Source: Arthrobacter globiformis
GTDB lineage: Bacteria; Actinomycetota; Actinomycetes; Actinomycetales; Micrococcaceae
DNA: 64,000 nucleotides
Direction: 5' to 3'
Assembly: GCF_030818015.1 (NCBI RefSeq)
Contig: NZ_JAUSZX010000001.1
Span: forward strand, 3,348,001-3,412,000
Position numbers and translations under genes: made by a program. Of this stretch, positions 54,548 to 63,021 are shown one piece after another (the first letter of the stretch is position 1; every line of letters starts with the position of its first letter). A model generated the notes under the pieces. The model searched no databases and was not told where the DNA came from. It saw only the letters and a list, made by a program, of their open reading frames with translations.

Positions 54548-55375
54548 CTAGCCGGCCAGCTGGCGCTGAAGGTCGTTCAGGCGGGTGAGGACCGAAGCGT
54601 CAAGCACTTCGTCCCCCACCTGGACACGGATGCCGCCGATCAGCGTGGGGTCAACGTTGAAGTTGACCTTCAGCTCGCGCCCGTAGAGGGAGTTCAGTCC
54701 CGTCTTCAGGCGGTTCTCCTGCGTCCCCGTGAGGGGACGCGTGACGCTGACCGTCGCAATCCAGCGCTGCTGGCGCTTGGCGGCGAGCTCGGCGAAACGG
54801 GTTACGAGCCTGGTTGCCTTGATGCCACGTGGTTGCGTCACCGCCTGTCCAATGAGGACCTTGGCTTCCTCACTTGCGGAAGGAACGAGCCTTTCGGCCA
54901 GTGTGATCTTTGCTGCAGCGCTGGCCTGCGGTTCAGACAGGGCACGCTGCACCTCGTGGCTGGCAGCCACGGCCTGGTTGAAGGAGAAAAGATCGTTCTC
55001 CAGTTCTTCCAGACCGGTAATACCGGAGGCAGAAACGGCCGACTTGTTTTCAGCAACGGCGATGACCACCGTTGCGGCAAGCGTCTCGAGTGCATCGCCG
55101 ATGTCCCGCGCCGATGCCCAGCGTGAGCTGGCCAGACCGGCTGCGATGTCCACGGCTTCGGCGGAAGCCTTTCCGCCAAAGAGCTGCTTGATCAACCCCG
55201 ACTTTTCCTCACCGCTGCGGGAGGGGTCGGTCAGGGCGCGGCGCAAGCCAGCCGAGCTGTCCACCGCTGCCAGGATCCCGAAAAGTTCCTTTGCCAACTG
55301 CAGCGATGCAAACGGAAGCTTTGGCTCCAGCTCGGTCAGCGCCTTGGTCAGCGATTCGCTCGATACACCTGCCAT
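54548..55375 (-). CDS. atpH: F1Fo ATP synthase subunit delta
   Basis: 275 aa, longer than the ~180 aa of E. coli delta, as is usual for this lineage. The C-terminal half carries the OSCP core (RLVTRFAELAAKRQQRWIATVSVTRPLTGTQENRL; VNFNVDPTLIGGIRVQVGDEVLDASV). It joins the peripheral stalk to the top of F1. Its ATG overlaps the atpF stop (TAATG), so the two are translationally coupled. Confidence 0.96.
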   Translation of the reverse strand: MAGVSSESLTKALTELEPKLPFASLQLAKELFGILAAVDSSAGLRRALTDPSRSGEEKSGLIKQLFGGKASAEAVDIAAGLASSRWASARDIGDALETLAATVVIAVAENKSAVSASGITGLEELENDLFSFNQAVAASHEVQRALSEPQASAAAKITLAERLVPSASEEAKVLIGQAVTQPRGIKATRLVTRFAELAAKRQQRWIATVSVTRPLTGTQENRLKTGLNSLYGRELKVNFNVDPTLIGGIRVQVGDEVLDASVLTRLNDLQRQLAG

Positions 55376-55932
55376 TACTTAGCTACACCTGCGTTCTGGG
55401 ACTCCAGATCGGCCAGGAAGCGGTCAACAACCCGTGCCGCGCGTGCGTCGTCCTCGAGGGTCTCCCCAACGATGCGGCCCGCAAGCGTGGTGGCAAGAGT
55501 GCCCACCTCTGAACGCAGCGACACAACTGCCGCCTGGCGCTCGGATTCGATCTGCACGTGTGCCTGGGCGGTGATCCGCGCAGACTCGGCTGCAGCCTTC
55601 TCCTTCAGTTCCGCCAGGATCTGAGCGCCTTCGGCACGTGCTTCCTCGCGGATGCGGTTGGCCTCGGCACGGGCATCAGTGAGCTGCTGCTTGTACTCTT
55701 CGAGTGCGGCAGAAGCCTCAGCCTGTGCCTTCTCAGCCTTGGCGATGCCCCCCTCGATGGCCTCGGCACGCTCTGCGAACGTCTTCTCGAACATCGGGAC
55801 AACGAACTTGACCACGATGAAAAAGAGGACAGCAAAGCCGGCGAGGACGACGCCCATTTCCCAGGGATTGGGAACGAGCGGGTTAGCCGCCTCGGCGCCT
55901 TCAGTGGCGGCTGAGATGATCAGCTGATTCAT
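55375..55932 (-). CDS. atpF: F1Fo ATP synthase subunit b
   Basis: 185 aa. One membrane helix (EMGVVLAGFAVLFFIVVKFV) followed by a long Ala/Glu/Lys/Arg-rich helix (FAERAEAIEGGIAKAEKAQA onward) that dimerises as the peripheral stalk. The short N-terminal segment before the helix faces outward. It lies 53 nt after atpE. Confidence 0.97.
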   Translation of the reverse strand: MNQLIISAATEGAEAANPLVPNPWEMGVVLAGFAVLFFIVVKFVVPMFEKTFAERAEAIEGGIAKAEKAQAEASAALEEYKQQLTDARAEANRIREEARAEGAQILAELKEKAAAESARITAQAHVQIESERQAAVVSLRSEVGTLATTLAGRIVGETLEDDARAARVVDRFLADLESQNAGVAK

Positions 55933-55985
55933 GTTTCACCCGTCCTTATCTACTCGGTTCTGAATGTTCGCTTAGTTCTGAAGGT

Positions 55986-56204
55986 TTACTTGAGAACGAA
56001 AGCGAAGACCAGGCCCAGGATGGCGAGGGCTTCAGTCAGCGCAAGGCCGAGGAATGCGATCGGCTGCAGGACGCGCTGAGCTTCCGGCTGACGTGCCACA
56101 CCGTTGATGTAGGCGGCGAACACGAGACCCACACCGATACCACCGCCGATGGCCGAGAGACCGTAGCCGATGAGGTTGAGGGAGCCGTTGATGGAGCCTT
56201 CCAT
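55986..56204 (-). CDS. atpE: F1Fo ATP synthase subunit c
   Basis: 72 aa hairpin of two membrane helices. The first is Gly-rich ([20 protein letters not shown]), the loop is [11 protein letters not shown], and the second contains the proton-carrying Glu in [18 protein letters not shown]. No sodium-binding signature is obvious, so the ring is expected to use protons. ATG 56204 has AAGGAAG 4 nt upstream. Confidence 0.97.
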   Translation of the reverse strand: MEGSINGSLNLIGYGLSAIGGGIGVGLVFAAYINGVARQPEAQRVLQPIAFLGLALTEALAILGLVFAFVLK

Positions 56205-56282
56205 TTTTCTTCCTTTCAAGATGCCATGTGTATGGCAGGTTGTTTGGGTTGCTTCATCCCCGCGAGGGGAAGTTTGAGGTGC

Positions 56283-57083
56283 CTAGTGGCTGTCGGCGTG
56301 GAGTGCGCCTTCGATGTAGATCGCGGTCAGCAGTGTGAACACGTACGCCTGCAGCGCCATGATCAGCGCTTCCAGCATGTACATGGCAATCGCACCGGCG
56401 AGAACCAGGACCGAGGTGCCCTTGAGGAGGACGTTCTCCTGCAGGACGAGGTATTCGATGCCGGAACCGGCAATCATGACGATCAGGTGGCCGGCGAGCA
56501 TCGTGGCGAACAGACGGAGGCTGTGCGTGACCGGGCGGACCAGGAAGTTGGAGATGATTTCGATCGGAATGACGATCGGCAGGATGTAGACCGGGACACC
56601 GGAGGGAACGGTGGCGAGCTTGAAGTAACGCAAGCCGTTCTTCTTGATGCCGATGCCGATCCAGGTGACGTACACGATGGCAGCCAGCACGTAGGCGCCG
56701 CCGACGTGTGAGAAGCTCGGGAGCTGGATCAGCGGGATTGCGCCGTAGATGTTGTTCACCAGGATGAAGAAGAACAGGCTGAACAGCAGCGGGACGTACT
56801 TGATGAAGTCCCTGCCGCCGATGATGTCCTTGGCGATGCTGTTGCGGACGAAGCCGTAGGCGGCTTCACCTGCGAACTGCAGCTTGCCGGGAACGAGCTG
56901 CTGCTTCCGCGCAGCGAGCACAAAGAATGTGGCGATAATGACGACGGACAGGATAACCAGCAGCATCTGCTTGGAGAATCCGTCTGCCGCACCCCACGGC
57001 AGGATTGCCGGCAGGTGCATTTCTTCAATTCCGGGAGGTGTGAACTCTCCTGAATTTTGGGCCGGGAGCGCAAGCGCGATCAA
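56283..57083 (-). CDS. atpB: F1Fo ATP synthase subunit a
   Basis: 266 aa membrane subunit forming the proton half-channels. The essential Arg lies in FLVRPVTHSLRLFATMLAGHLIV, and LEALIMALQAYVFTLLTAIYI is the last helix facing the c-ring. The start is TTG 57083, with AGAGG 7 nt upstream; this rare start codon may limit expression relative to other subunits. Confidence 0.96.
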   Translation of the reverse strand: MIALALPAQNSGEFTPPGIEEMHLPAILPWGAADGFSKQMLLVILSVVIIATFFVLAARKQQLVPGKLQFAGEAAYGFVRNSIAKDIIGGRDFIKYVPLLFSLFFFILVNNIYGAIPLIQLPSFSHVGGAYVLAAIVYVTWIGIGIKKNGLRYFKLATVPSGVPVYILPIVIPIEIISNFLVRPVTHSLRLFATMLAGHLIVMIAGSGIEYLVLQENVLLKGTSVLVLAGAIAMYMLEALIMALQAYVFTLLTAIYIEGALHADSH

Positions 57084-57164
57084 CGCGTTTCCTCTCTGCA
57101 GTGTCCATCGTTGGGCGTTGGTCGGGTTCCGGCGCGCGTCATGCTTGCCCTCCCCCTCGTGAAA

Positions 57165-57503
57165 TTATTTGGCATTACTGTTCCCGTCCTCGGACGGGCC
57201 GCTGGCTGCACTGTTCCCGCCAGTTGAGTTCCTTGAACTGGTGAGGCCGTGCATATGGGACAGATAGAACCCTCCCGCAGCTCCAAGCAGAGCGCCTACG
57301 AGCACAATCCAGCGGGTTCCCCACAGATAATCCAGTCCCCACCCTATCAAACTCCAGACGATGATTCCGCCAATTATGTAGCTAAAGACGGCCATTCCAG
57401 CGTTGTAACCGCCGTCGGAATTCTCGCCGGGTACAGCGGCAGGACCGGGCGTCGGTTCGGGTGTCCCAGGCTCGTTTTTCTCGGCGTGGTTGCGCTTAGT
57501 CAT
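57165..57503 (-). CDS. AtpZ-like (F1Fo ATPase gene 1) membrane protein
   Basis: 112 aa. A ~40-residue charged, Pro-rich N-terminus leads to two membrane helices, VFSYIIGGIIVWSLIGWGLDYLW and WIVLVGALLGAAGGFYLSHMHG, matching the AtpZ/ATPase_gene1 pattern. Such proteins are accessory to ATP synthase assembly or ion handling. ATG 57503 overlaps the upstream AtpI-like gene by 8 nt. A longer in-frame extension upstream is a shadow of that gene. Confidence 0.82.
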   Translation of the reverse strand: MTKRNHAEKNEPGTPEPTPGPAAVPGENSDGGYNAGMAVFSYIIGGIIVWSLIGWGLDYLWGTRWIVLVGALLGAAGGFYLSHMHGLTSSRNSTGGNSAASGPSEDGNSNAK

Positions 57504-57981
57504 CGGAGCTTCCCTTGTCCGGTTCGGGGTCGTTGAAGATCTGCAACCGGGCTTTGCTGAAGCCGTAGATCTCGGCCGCCTGCCATGTGACCACGGCCAC
57601 GACGGCGCCAATAACGAACCAGCGGCCGTGTAGCCAGCCGGGAGCACCGACGGCGAACAGCACCACGGCAAAACCGATGACCTTGACGAAGTAAGTCGCC
57701 ACGAACAGGCCCACGGCACCCGAGGGGTTGTTGCGCCCCACGAAGTGTCCGATCAACAGGCTGATCGCGAAGAACAGGACCACCAACAGGCCGCCGAGGC
57801 TGCTGGACACAACACCGGTCCAGCCATTCAGCAGGGCAGCCACCACGCCGGTCAGGATTAGGGCTCCACCGGCGACTGCAGAACTGAGTCCAAGCAGACC
57901 GAGCCAGAGCGACCGCGTGGGCCCGGAGACGCCAACGGGTCCTTTGCCGGACGCAGGTCCGGGCTCGGCGTTGGAGGTCAT
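57496..57981 (-). CDS. AtpI-like ATP synthase accessory membrane protein
   Basis: 161 aa with four membrane helices (SLWLGLLGLSSAVAGGALIL, GLLVVLFFAISLLIGHFVG, FVATYFVKVIGFAVVLFAV, WFVIGAVVAVVTWQAAEIY). Position at the head of the atp operon and topology match ATP synthase protein I, which helps assemble the c-ring. The C-terminal ~20 residues are acidic. Confidence 0.82.
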   Translation of the reverse strand: MTSNAEPGPASGKGPVGVSGPTRSLWLGLLGLSSAVAGGALILTGVVAALLNGWTGVVSSSLGGLLVVLFFAISLLIGHFVGRNNPSGAVGLFVATYFVKVIGFAVVLFAVGAPGWLHGRWFVIGAVVAVVTWQAAEIYGFSKARLQIFNDPEPDKGSSDD

Positions 57982-58035
57982 GCGAACCCAATCTTCGGGG
58001 CAGGGTGGAGTGGTGCAGGAAAGACCCGCACCTGA

Positions 58036-58041
58036 ATTCTA
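58036..58041 (-). promoter_or_regulatory. Putative -10 of the ATP synthase operon
   Basis: TAGAAT on the minus strand preceded by TG (extended -10), ~55 nt before the AtpI-like start. It falls between wecA and the atp operon, so the operon can have its own promoter besides read-through from wecA. Confidence 0.5.
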
Positions 58042-58072
58042 CACGAGATAGAAATTTTCCGAAAAGCGCGTA

Positions 58073-59200
58073 TTACTCCGGCGCCTGTCCCACTCCGGTG
58101 TTCTCGCCGCGGCGGCTCAGATACGGCCAGGCCGTGACCAGACCCATGATCAGCGTGGCGGCGACCATTGCTGCGAGCACAACCTGCCACGGGTAGACGG
58201 CAAAGGCCAGACCGCCGAAGGACAGCACTGCCGCCCACAAATACAGCAGCATGACCGCGGTGCGGTGGGAATAACCGATGTCCATGAGTTTGTGGTGCAG
58301 ATGCCCGCGGTCGGCGGACCACGGCGAACGGCCGACGGCGGTGCGCCGCACCACCGCGAGGCACAGGTCCAGGAGCGGCAGGAACAGCACGGCAAACGGC
58401 AGCAGGATGGGGATGATTGTGGGGATACCGTTGACGCGGTCATAAAGCCCCGAGGTGATCTGACCGGTCGAGACCACACCGGCTGACGCCATCAGCAGGC
58501 CTATCAGCATCGCGCCGGAATCGCCCATGAAGATCTTTGAGGGAAACCAGTTGTGTGGCAGGAAGCCCAGGCAACTGCCAACGAGGACTGCCGTCAGCAG
58601 CGTGGCGAGGTCCGAACGGTCCAGGATCGGCGCGTTCCGGTGGACCCAGTAGGCGGTGAGGAAGAATGCGGACCCGCCGATGATTGCTACCCCGGCCGCC
58701 AGACCGTCCAGCCCATCGATGAAGTTGAACGCGTTCATCGTGACGACGATGAGGCCTGTGGTGAGGACGATGTTGATCGGGTCCGAGTCGAAGCGGATCG
58801 GTTCCGGTATGAACGGGATGATGGTCATGCGCACGCCCCAGACGGCCACCACGAGCGCGGCTAAAGCCTGCCCGATCAGCTTGACCCACCAGCGGAGGTC
58901 CAGGAGGTCGTCCGCCACTCCCACCAGCACGATCACGGCGGCACCCGCCAGCACACCCCACGGAGCACCGTTGTTCCGGAAGATGTCCTTGACGAAGAAC
59001 GACTGGCTTGCCACGGCCAGCGCCGCCAGCACGCCGGCGAAGATCCCCAGCCCGCCGAGCCGCGAGACCGGGCTGGAATGCATATCCCGGCTGCGGATGG
59101 GCGCGAACAGCTCCAGCCGGTTGCCGATCAGCCGTGCACCCCACGTTGCCGCGTAGGAGACGAACGCCGCCGTCAGCATCATGGACAGGTACATGATCAT
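58073..59200 (-). CDS. wecA: WecA/TagO-type UDP-GlcNAc (or sugar)-1-phosphate polyprenyl transferase
   Basis: 375 aa with ~11 membrane helices, of the MraY/WecA family. Conserved cytoplasmic-loop motifs are MHSSPVSRLGGLGIFAG, VGVADDLLDLRWWVKLIGQ (catalytic Asp pair), MNAFNFIDGLDGLAAGVA, FMGDSGAMLIG and the histidine-rich ADRGHLHHKLMD. It links GlcNAc-1-P to a polyprenyl phosphate to start a cell-wall linker or teichoic-acid-type polymer. The homologous gene has this same position in other actinobacterial atp clusters. Confidence 0.92.
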   Translation of the reverse strand: MIMYLSMMLTAAFVSYAATWGARLIGNRLELFAPIRSRDMHSSPVSRLGGLGIFAGVLAALAVASQSFFVKDIFRNNGAPWGVLAGAAVIVLVGVADDLLDLRWWVKLIGQALAALVVAVWGVRMTIIPFIPEPIRFDSDPINIVLTTGLIVVTMNAFNFIDGLDGLAAGVAIIGGSAFFLTAYWVHRNAPILDRSDLATLLTAVLVGSCLGFLPHNWFPSKIFMGDSGAMLIGLLMASAGVVSTGQITSGLYDRVNGIPTIIPILLPFAVLFLPLLDLCLAVVRRTAVGRSPWSADRGHLHHKLMDIGYSHRTAVMLLYLWAAVLSFGGLAFAVYPWQVVLAAMVAATLIMGLVTAWPYLSRRGENTGVGQAPE

Positions 59201-59567
59201 GGCGCGGCCACCGTTCCCGTGGCACTGTGCATGCTGCCGGCAGAGTGCTTGCCGCCGGACCAGTACTCGCTGCTGACGCAACGCAAGACGCTGCCGCGGT
59301 GCAGGCTGGAATGCTGCAGGTTATACGGATGCGGATTCGGGGTCAGGCCGGGCGGACCATGCGGGCTCGTTGGGTGTGGATCTGACGTGCAATAAATGAA
59401 ACTTCTCCGTCGCCATGCGCACAGACAGGCAGTGCATAGTGCCTGACGGGGCTGTATTACAGTGGACTCTAGTCAAGATACTAACGCCAACGGGTACATC
59501 GCTTCGCGTCACACGGCCTTACGCCGGCGGGAAACTTGCCGACGGCTGTGCTGAAAGGATCCCCGCA
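59201..59567. other. Gene-free divergent interval between wecA and the GT2 gene
   Basis: 367 nt without a convincing gene. The right half is notably AT-richer than its surroundings and contains an inverted repeat CAGGCA-N8-TGCCTG (near 59430) and TAGTCAAGATACTA (59470-59483, TAGT/ACTA ends). Promoters for both flanking genes are expected here, but I cannot assign -10 or -35 elements with confidence. A longer in-frame extension of the GT2 gene across this interval is not supported. Confidence 0.5.
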
Positions 59568-60464
59568 ATGCCAGTGTCGGTCGCAGTTGCCGCCGTGACG
59601 TTTGACCGTCCCCATGAGCTCGCCGTCCTGCTGAAAGCCATCAATGGGCAGACGGCCCCGGTGTCCACAATCTGCCTCGTTGACAGTGGCACGGTGCCTG
59701 CAAAGGACGTCGCCGCCCAGCATGCAAATGTGGACTACATCCGTTCGGAAGCCAACCTTGGCGGCGCCGGCGGCTTCTCCCTTGCAGCGCTCAAGGCCGT
59801 GGCCAGCGGCGCGGACTGGGTCTGGATGATGGACGACGACGCCGAGCCGGCGGATGCCGAGTGCCTGGCCACGCTGATCCGGGAAGCGGAAGCGCGGGAC
59901 CTGGAGGCTGTTGTGCCCCTGGTGGTGGCTCCGGGGCATCCCGACCAGCTCTCCTTCTTCTTCCGGCTGGACGGCAAGGTCTCGCATGACCGGGCCGCGC
60001 TCGAGAAAGTGGGGTTCCTGCCGAACGACGGCCACTTCTTCAACGGCGCGCTCATCCGCTCCGATGTCTTCTTCAAGGTGGGGTTGCCGGACATGCGCCT
60101 CTTCATCCGCGGCGACGAGGTGGACTTCACCATCCGGCTGCGCAAGGCGGGCATCCGCTTCGGCACCGTCACCACGGCTGCGATCATGCACCCGCACGCG
60201 TTTTCCGAAACGAAGCACGTGTTTGGAGCCCGCTGGCACGTCATCGTCCCGGAGGGCGCCTTCAAGCGCTACTACTACTACCGCAATCGCGGCTACCTGA
60301 TTCGCCGCCATTTCCGCGTGAAATCCCTGGTGGCCGATGTGGGCGGCTACCTCGGCTATTTCCTCCGCAGGGGCGATCTGCACGGGCTCGCGGACTGGTT
60401 CCGGGCGTTCTCCACGGGGCTCCGCGGCAAGGGATTTGGCCCGCTGAAGGACCAGAAGTTCTAG
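59568..60464 (+). CDS. GT2-family glycosyltransferase (GlfT1/rhamnosyl-like)
   Basis: 298 aa. The N-terminal GT-A fold has VAAVTFDRPHELAVLLKAI, LVDSGTVPAKD and RSEANLGGAGGFSLAAL; the metal-binding triad is WVWMMDDDAEP and the acceptor region RLFIRGDEVDFTIRLRKAG. It most resembles galactofuranosyl- or rhamnosyltransferases of actinobacterial cell walls; donor unknown. AAAGGA lies 8 nt before ATG 59568. It is the only plus-strand gene in a block otherwise transcribed leftward. Confidence 0.87.
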   Translation: MPVSVAVAAVTFDRPHELAVLLKAINGQTAPVSTICLVDSGTVPAKDVAAQHANVDYIRSEANLGGAGGFSLAALKAVASGADWVWMMDDDAEPADAECLATLIREAEARDLEAVVPLVVAPGHPDQLSFFFRLDGKVSHDRAALEKVGFLPNDGHFFNGALIRSDVFFKVGLPDMRLFIRGDEVDFTIRLRKAGIRFGTVTTAAIMHPHAFSETKHVFGARWHVIVPEGAFKRYYYYRNRGYLIRRHFRVKSLVADVGGYLGYFLRRGDLHGLADWFRAFSTGLRGKGFGPLKDQKF

Positions 60465-60514
60465 CGTAGGCGGGGCGCGCGGCCTGTTTTGCCCGGCCTG
60501 TCAGCCCTGTTCTG

Positions 60515-61285
60515 TCAGCTCTGGCCGCGCAGCCGGCGCCGCACCAGCAGTCCCAGCAGGACCCACGGCTCGCCAAACACCCGGTACGCCACGCGGCGCG
60601 GATGCAGCAGCAGGCGCCAGGCCCACTCCAGGCCAAGCCGGCCAAGCCAGCGGGGCGCCAGCTTCTGGATGCCGGCGATCTGCTCGATGGCTCCCCCGAC
60701 GGCGCAATAGACCGCCGGTGGCAGCGACGGCAGGCGGCGCCACAGCACCTCTTCCTGCAACGGCATGCCAAGGCCGATCAGCACCAGCTGCGGCTGGACT
60801 TCGGCCAGCCACGCCGCGGCCTTCTCTTCCAAATCCGGGTCCCAGCCCTCCCCCGGCATTCCGGAGACAGTGGCGCCCGGCACGATGTCCTGCAGCTTCG
60901 CCACGGCCTTGGCGTTGGCAGTCGCGCCCGCCCCAAGGACCGCGATGCTGTGGAGCCCGTCCAGCTGGCCCAGCGCGGGAATCCAGTCCGTTGAACCAAG
61001 CCGATAGTCCATGACAGGCCGTGTGTCCAGGCCCGTCCTTTCCCGGCTCCTCCCCCACAGCCAGAGGACCGGTGCACCGTCGAGAAGGACAACGTCGCTG
61101 TTCTCGTAAAACTTCCTGAACTCGGGTTCGGAGTGGAAAAGCGTCACGCTGTGGAGATTGTGTCCGACGACGGTCCTGGTGGTGCCGTCAGCGACGAATC
61201 CGTTGAGGACTGCGGTGAGTCCGTCGACGTCCAAGGGCGTGGCGTCCACTCCGAGGACCGGTATCGGTTGCCTCTGCAGCGTCAT
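60515..61285 (-). CDS. WecG/TagA/CpsF-family glycosyltransferase
   Basis: 256 aa. VVGHNLHSVTLFHSEPEFRK and VLLDGAPVLWLWG form the acceptor/donor site, LVLIGLGMPLQEEVLWRRL and VYCAVGGAIEQIAG the second motif, and LGLEWAWRLLLHPRRVAYRV the membrane-associated C-terminus. Such enzymes add ManNAc-type sugars to the GlcNAc lipid made by TagO/WecA. The start overlaps the tsaC stop by 4 nt, so it is cotranscribed with tsaC; wecA is nearby. Confidence 0.9.
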   Translation of the reverse strand: MTLQRQPIPVLGVDATPLDVDGLTAVLNGFVADGTTRTVVGHNLHSVTLFHSEPEFRKFYENSDVVLLDGAPVLWLWGRSRERTGLDTRPVMDYRLGSTDWIPALGQLDGLHSIAVLGAGATANAKAVAKLQDIVPGATVSGMPGEGWDPDLEEKAAAWLAEVQPQLVLIGLGMPLQEEVLWRRLPSLPPAVYCAVGGAIEQIAGIQKLAPRWLGRLGLEWAWRLLLHPRRVAYRVFGEPWVLLGLLVRRRLRGQS

Positions 61286-62091
61286 TCGGCGCTTGCGGGC
61301 TTTTCGCCGGCGTCGGGCTGATCAGCAGCTTCCGCAGCACCCTCGGGCGCAGCTGCCCCTGCTGCAGCGGCTGTCGGCGCCGCGGTGACCTCGGCCTCGT
61401 CTTTGGCGACCTCAGCCTCATCCGCCGCGTTGCCGTTGATGTCGAGAACTCCGGGAACCACCTCGCGCAGCCGCTCGATGCTGATGGCCCCCTCACGGAC
61501 CACGCGCAGCGGCAACGATGTGGCATCCACGATGGTGGACGGCCGGGCGTCGGTTCCCTCGACCGGCCGGAAGCCGCCTTCAAGGTAGACCTCCACGGAC
61601 TCCGCGAGCTGGGACCGTGCTTCAAAGGCTGTCTGTGCCGGAGCCTGGCCGGTCCGGTTTGCCGAGGACACGGCGAGGGGTCCGGTAACCGTCAGCAGGT
61701 CGATCGCCACCTCATCGTCCGGGATGCGAAGGGCGACGGTGCCCTTGGTCTCGCCCAGGTCCCAGTCCAGGGACGGCTGTGCGTGGAAGATAAGGGTCAG
61801 CCCGCCGGGCCAGAAGGCTTCGGCCAGGTCGCGGGCATCCGGGTACACGTCGGTGGCCAGCCCGTCGAGCGCATTCAGGCGCGGAATCAGGACGGGCGGT
61901 GGCATGTTCCGGCCGCGGCCCTTGGAGACCAGCAGCATGGTGACGGCCTGCGGGGAAAAGGCATCGGCAGCGATTCCGTAGACGGTGTCCGTGGGAAGGA
62001 CAACGCACTTCTTCTCGAGGATCGCCCGCCGTGCGTGGGCGATTCCGGCGGTCCGCTCGTCGTCGGCCGTGCAGTTGTACGTAGTGGTCAC
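61282..62091 (-). CDS. tsaC: L-threonylcarbamoyladenylate synthase (YrdC/Sua5 family)
   Basis: 269 aa. It makes threonylcarbamoyl-AMP for t6A37 of ANN-decoding tRNAs. Features are VVLPTDTVYGIAADAFS, KGRGRNMPPPVLIP, AFWPGGLTLIFHAQP, TVALRIPDDEVAIDLL, GPLAVSSANRTGQ and STIVDATSLPLRVVREGAI. The last ~55 residues are an Ala/Glu-rich tail in place of a Sua5 domain. GTG start with GAGG close upstream, 15 nt after prmC. Confidence 0.94.
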   Translation of the reverse strand: MTTTYNCTADDERTAGIAHARRAILEKKCVVLPTDTVYGIAADAFSPQAVTMLLVSKGRGRNMPPPVLIPRLNALDGLATDVYPDARDLAEAFWPGGLTLIFHAQPSLDWDLGETKGTVALRIPDDEVAIDLLTVTGPLAVSSANRTGQAPAQTAFEARSQLAESVEVYLEGGFRPVEGTDARPSTIVDATSLPLRVVREGAISIERLREVVPGVLDINGNAADEAEVAKDEAEVTAAPTAAAAGAAAPEGAAEAADQPDAGEKPASAE

Positions 62092-62106
62092 TGCCTCATT
62101 CTTTCA

Positions 62107-63006
62107 TTACTCCGCGGGCGGGAAAGCAAGGACGGCGCTGGTGGCGCGTTCCTTGCCGTTAAGGTCAAAATGCGTGGTGACGTCGGTCCAAAGCCCCGTC
62201 CGCTTCAGCATCGTCGATATCCAGCCGGCCTGCACTTCGGCGTGTTCCATCACGAAGTAGCCGCCGGGAACCAGGAGCCGTGCCGCCGAGGCGGCGGCCG
62301 CCGTCGGAAGTTCCATGCCGTCCGCTCCGCCGCCATAGAGCGCCTCCGGAGGGTCGTGGAGCGCCACTTCCGGTTCATTGGGGATGGCTTCGGCGGGGAT
62401 GTACGGCGGATTGGACACCACGACGTCGAACGTTCCGTTCCGTTCCGGCATCGCGTTCCGCAGGTCCCCCAGCAGCAGGGTGACCCCCAGCGGCCGGAGA
62501 TTCTTCGCCGCCCAGGCGTGCGCGAATTCACTGAACTCCACCGCGAACACCTCGGCCTCTGGCACCTCGTGCGCGACTGATCCGGCGATGGCACCGGAGC
62601 CGGTGCCAAGATCCACCACTTTGGGGCGGACCACGCCGGCACGTTCCAGTACGTGCAGCCGGTCGATGACCAGCTGCACCACGGACTCGGTTTCCGGGCG
62701 GGGAATGAAGACGCCGGGCCCAACCGCGAGCTGCAGGTAGCGGAAGTGCGCAACTCCGGTGATGTGCTGGAGCGGAATCCGGGCGGCGCGTTCGGCAACA
62801 AGTTCGGCGTAGCCTGCCGGGGCTGGCGCATCACCGAGCATCATGGCCCGCAGCCGGGCCAGGCCCACGCCCAGCAAATGGTCGGCCAGCAACTCGGCGT
62901 CCACCCGGGGGCTGGGCACGCCGGCCTCGGTCAGGCGCTCCGTCGCCTCGCGGACCGCAGCAGCCAGGGACTGGGCAGGCGGCTCCGAAGTGTGCTCGGA
63001 TGTCAT
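62107..63006 (-). CDS. prmC: Peptide chain release factor N5-glutamine methyltransferase
   Basis: 299 aa SAM-dependent methyltransferase that methylates the GGQ glutamine of release factors. The N-terminal helical domain ends with PLQHITGVAHFRYLQLAVGPGVFIPRPET; the Rossmann domain contains VDLGTGSGAIAGSVAHEV and the catalytic VVSNPPYIP. It follows prfA, its substrate, with a 15-nt gap, the standard bacterial order. Confidence 0.95.
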   Translation of the reverse strand: MTSEHTSEPPAQSLAAAVREATERLTEAGVPSPRVDAELLADHLLGVGLARLRAMMLGDAPAPAGYAELVAERAARIPLQHITGVAHFRYLQLAVGPGVFIPRPETESVVQLVIDRLHVLERAGVVRPKVVDLGTGSGAIAGSVAHEVPEAEVFAVEFSEFAHAWAAKNLRPLGVTLLLGDLRNAMPERNGTFDVVVSNPPYIPAEAIPNEPEVALHDPPEALYGGGADGMELPTAAAASAARLLVPGGYFVMEHAEVQAGWISTMLKRTGLWTDVTTHFDLNGKERATSAVLAFPPAE

Positions 63007-63021
63007 GTGATCCCGGGGCTC

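Noticed and set aside
57504..57719. Long N-terminal extension of the AtpZ-like protein
   Set aside because: It is an out-of-frame reading of the AtpI-like gene; the membrane-helix domain starts after ATG 57503.
59470..59483. TAGTCAAGATACTA as a second NrtR site
   Set aside because: Only the left half matches AGTCAA and the symmetry is poor; no NAD gene is adjacent.
59415..59567. 51-residue N-terminal extension of the GT2 glycosyltransferase
   Set aside because: It lacks family similarity, while ATG 59568 has AAAGGA at a good distance and begins at the first GT-A strand.
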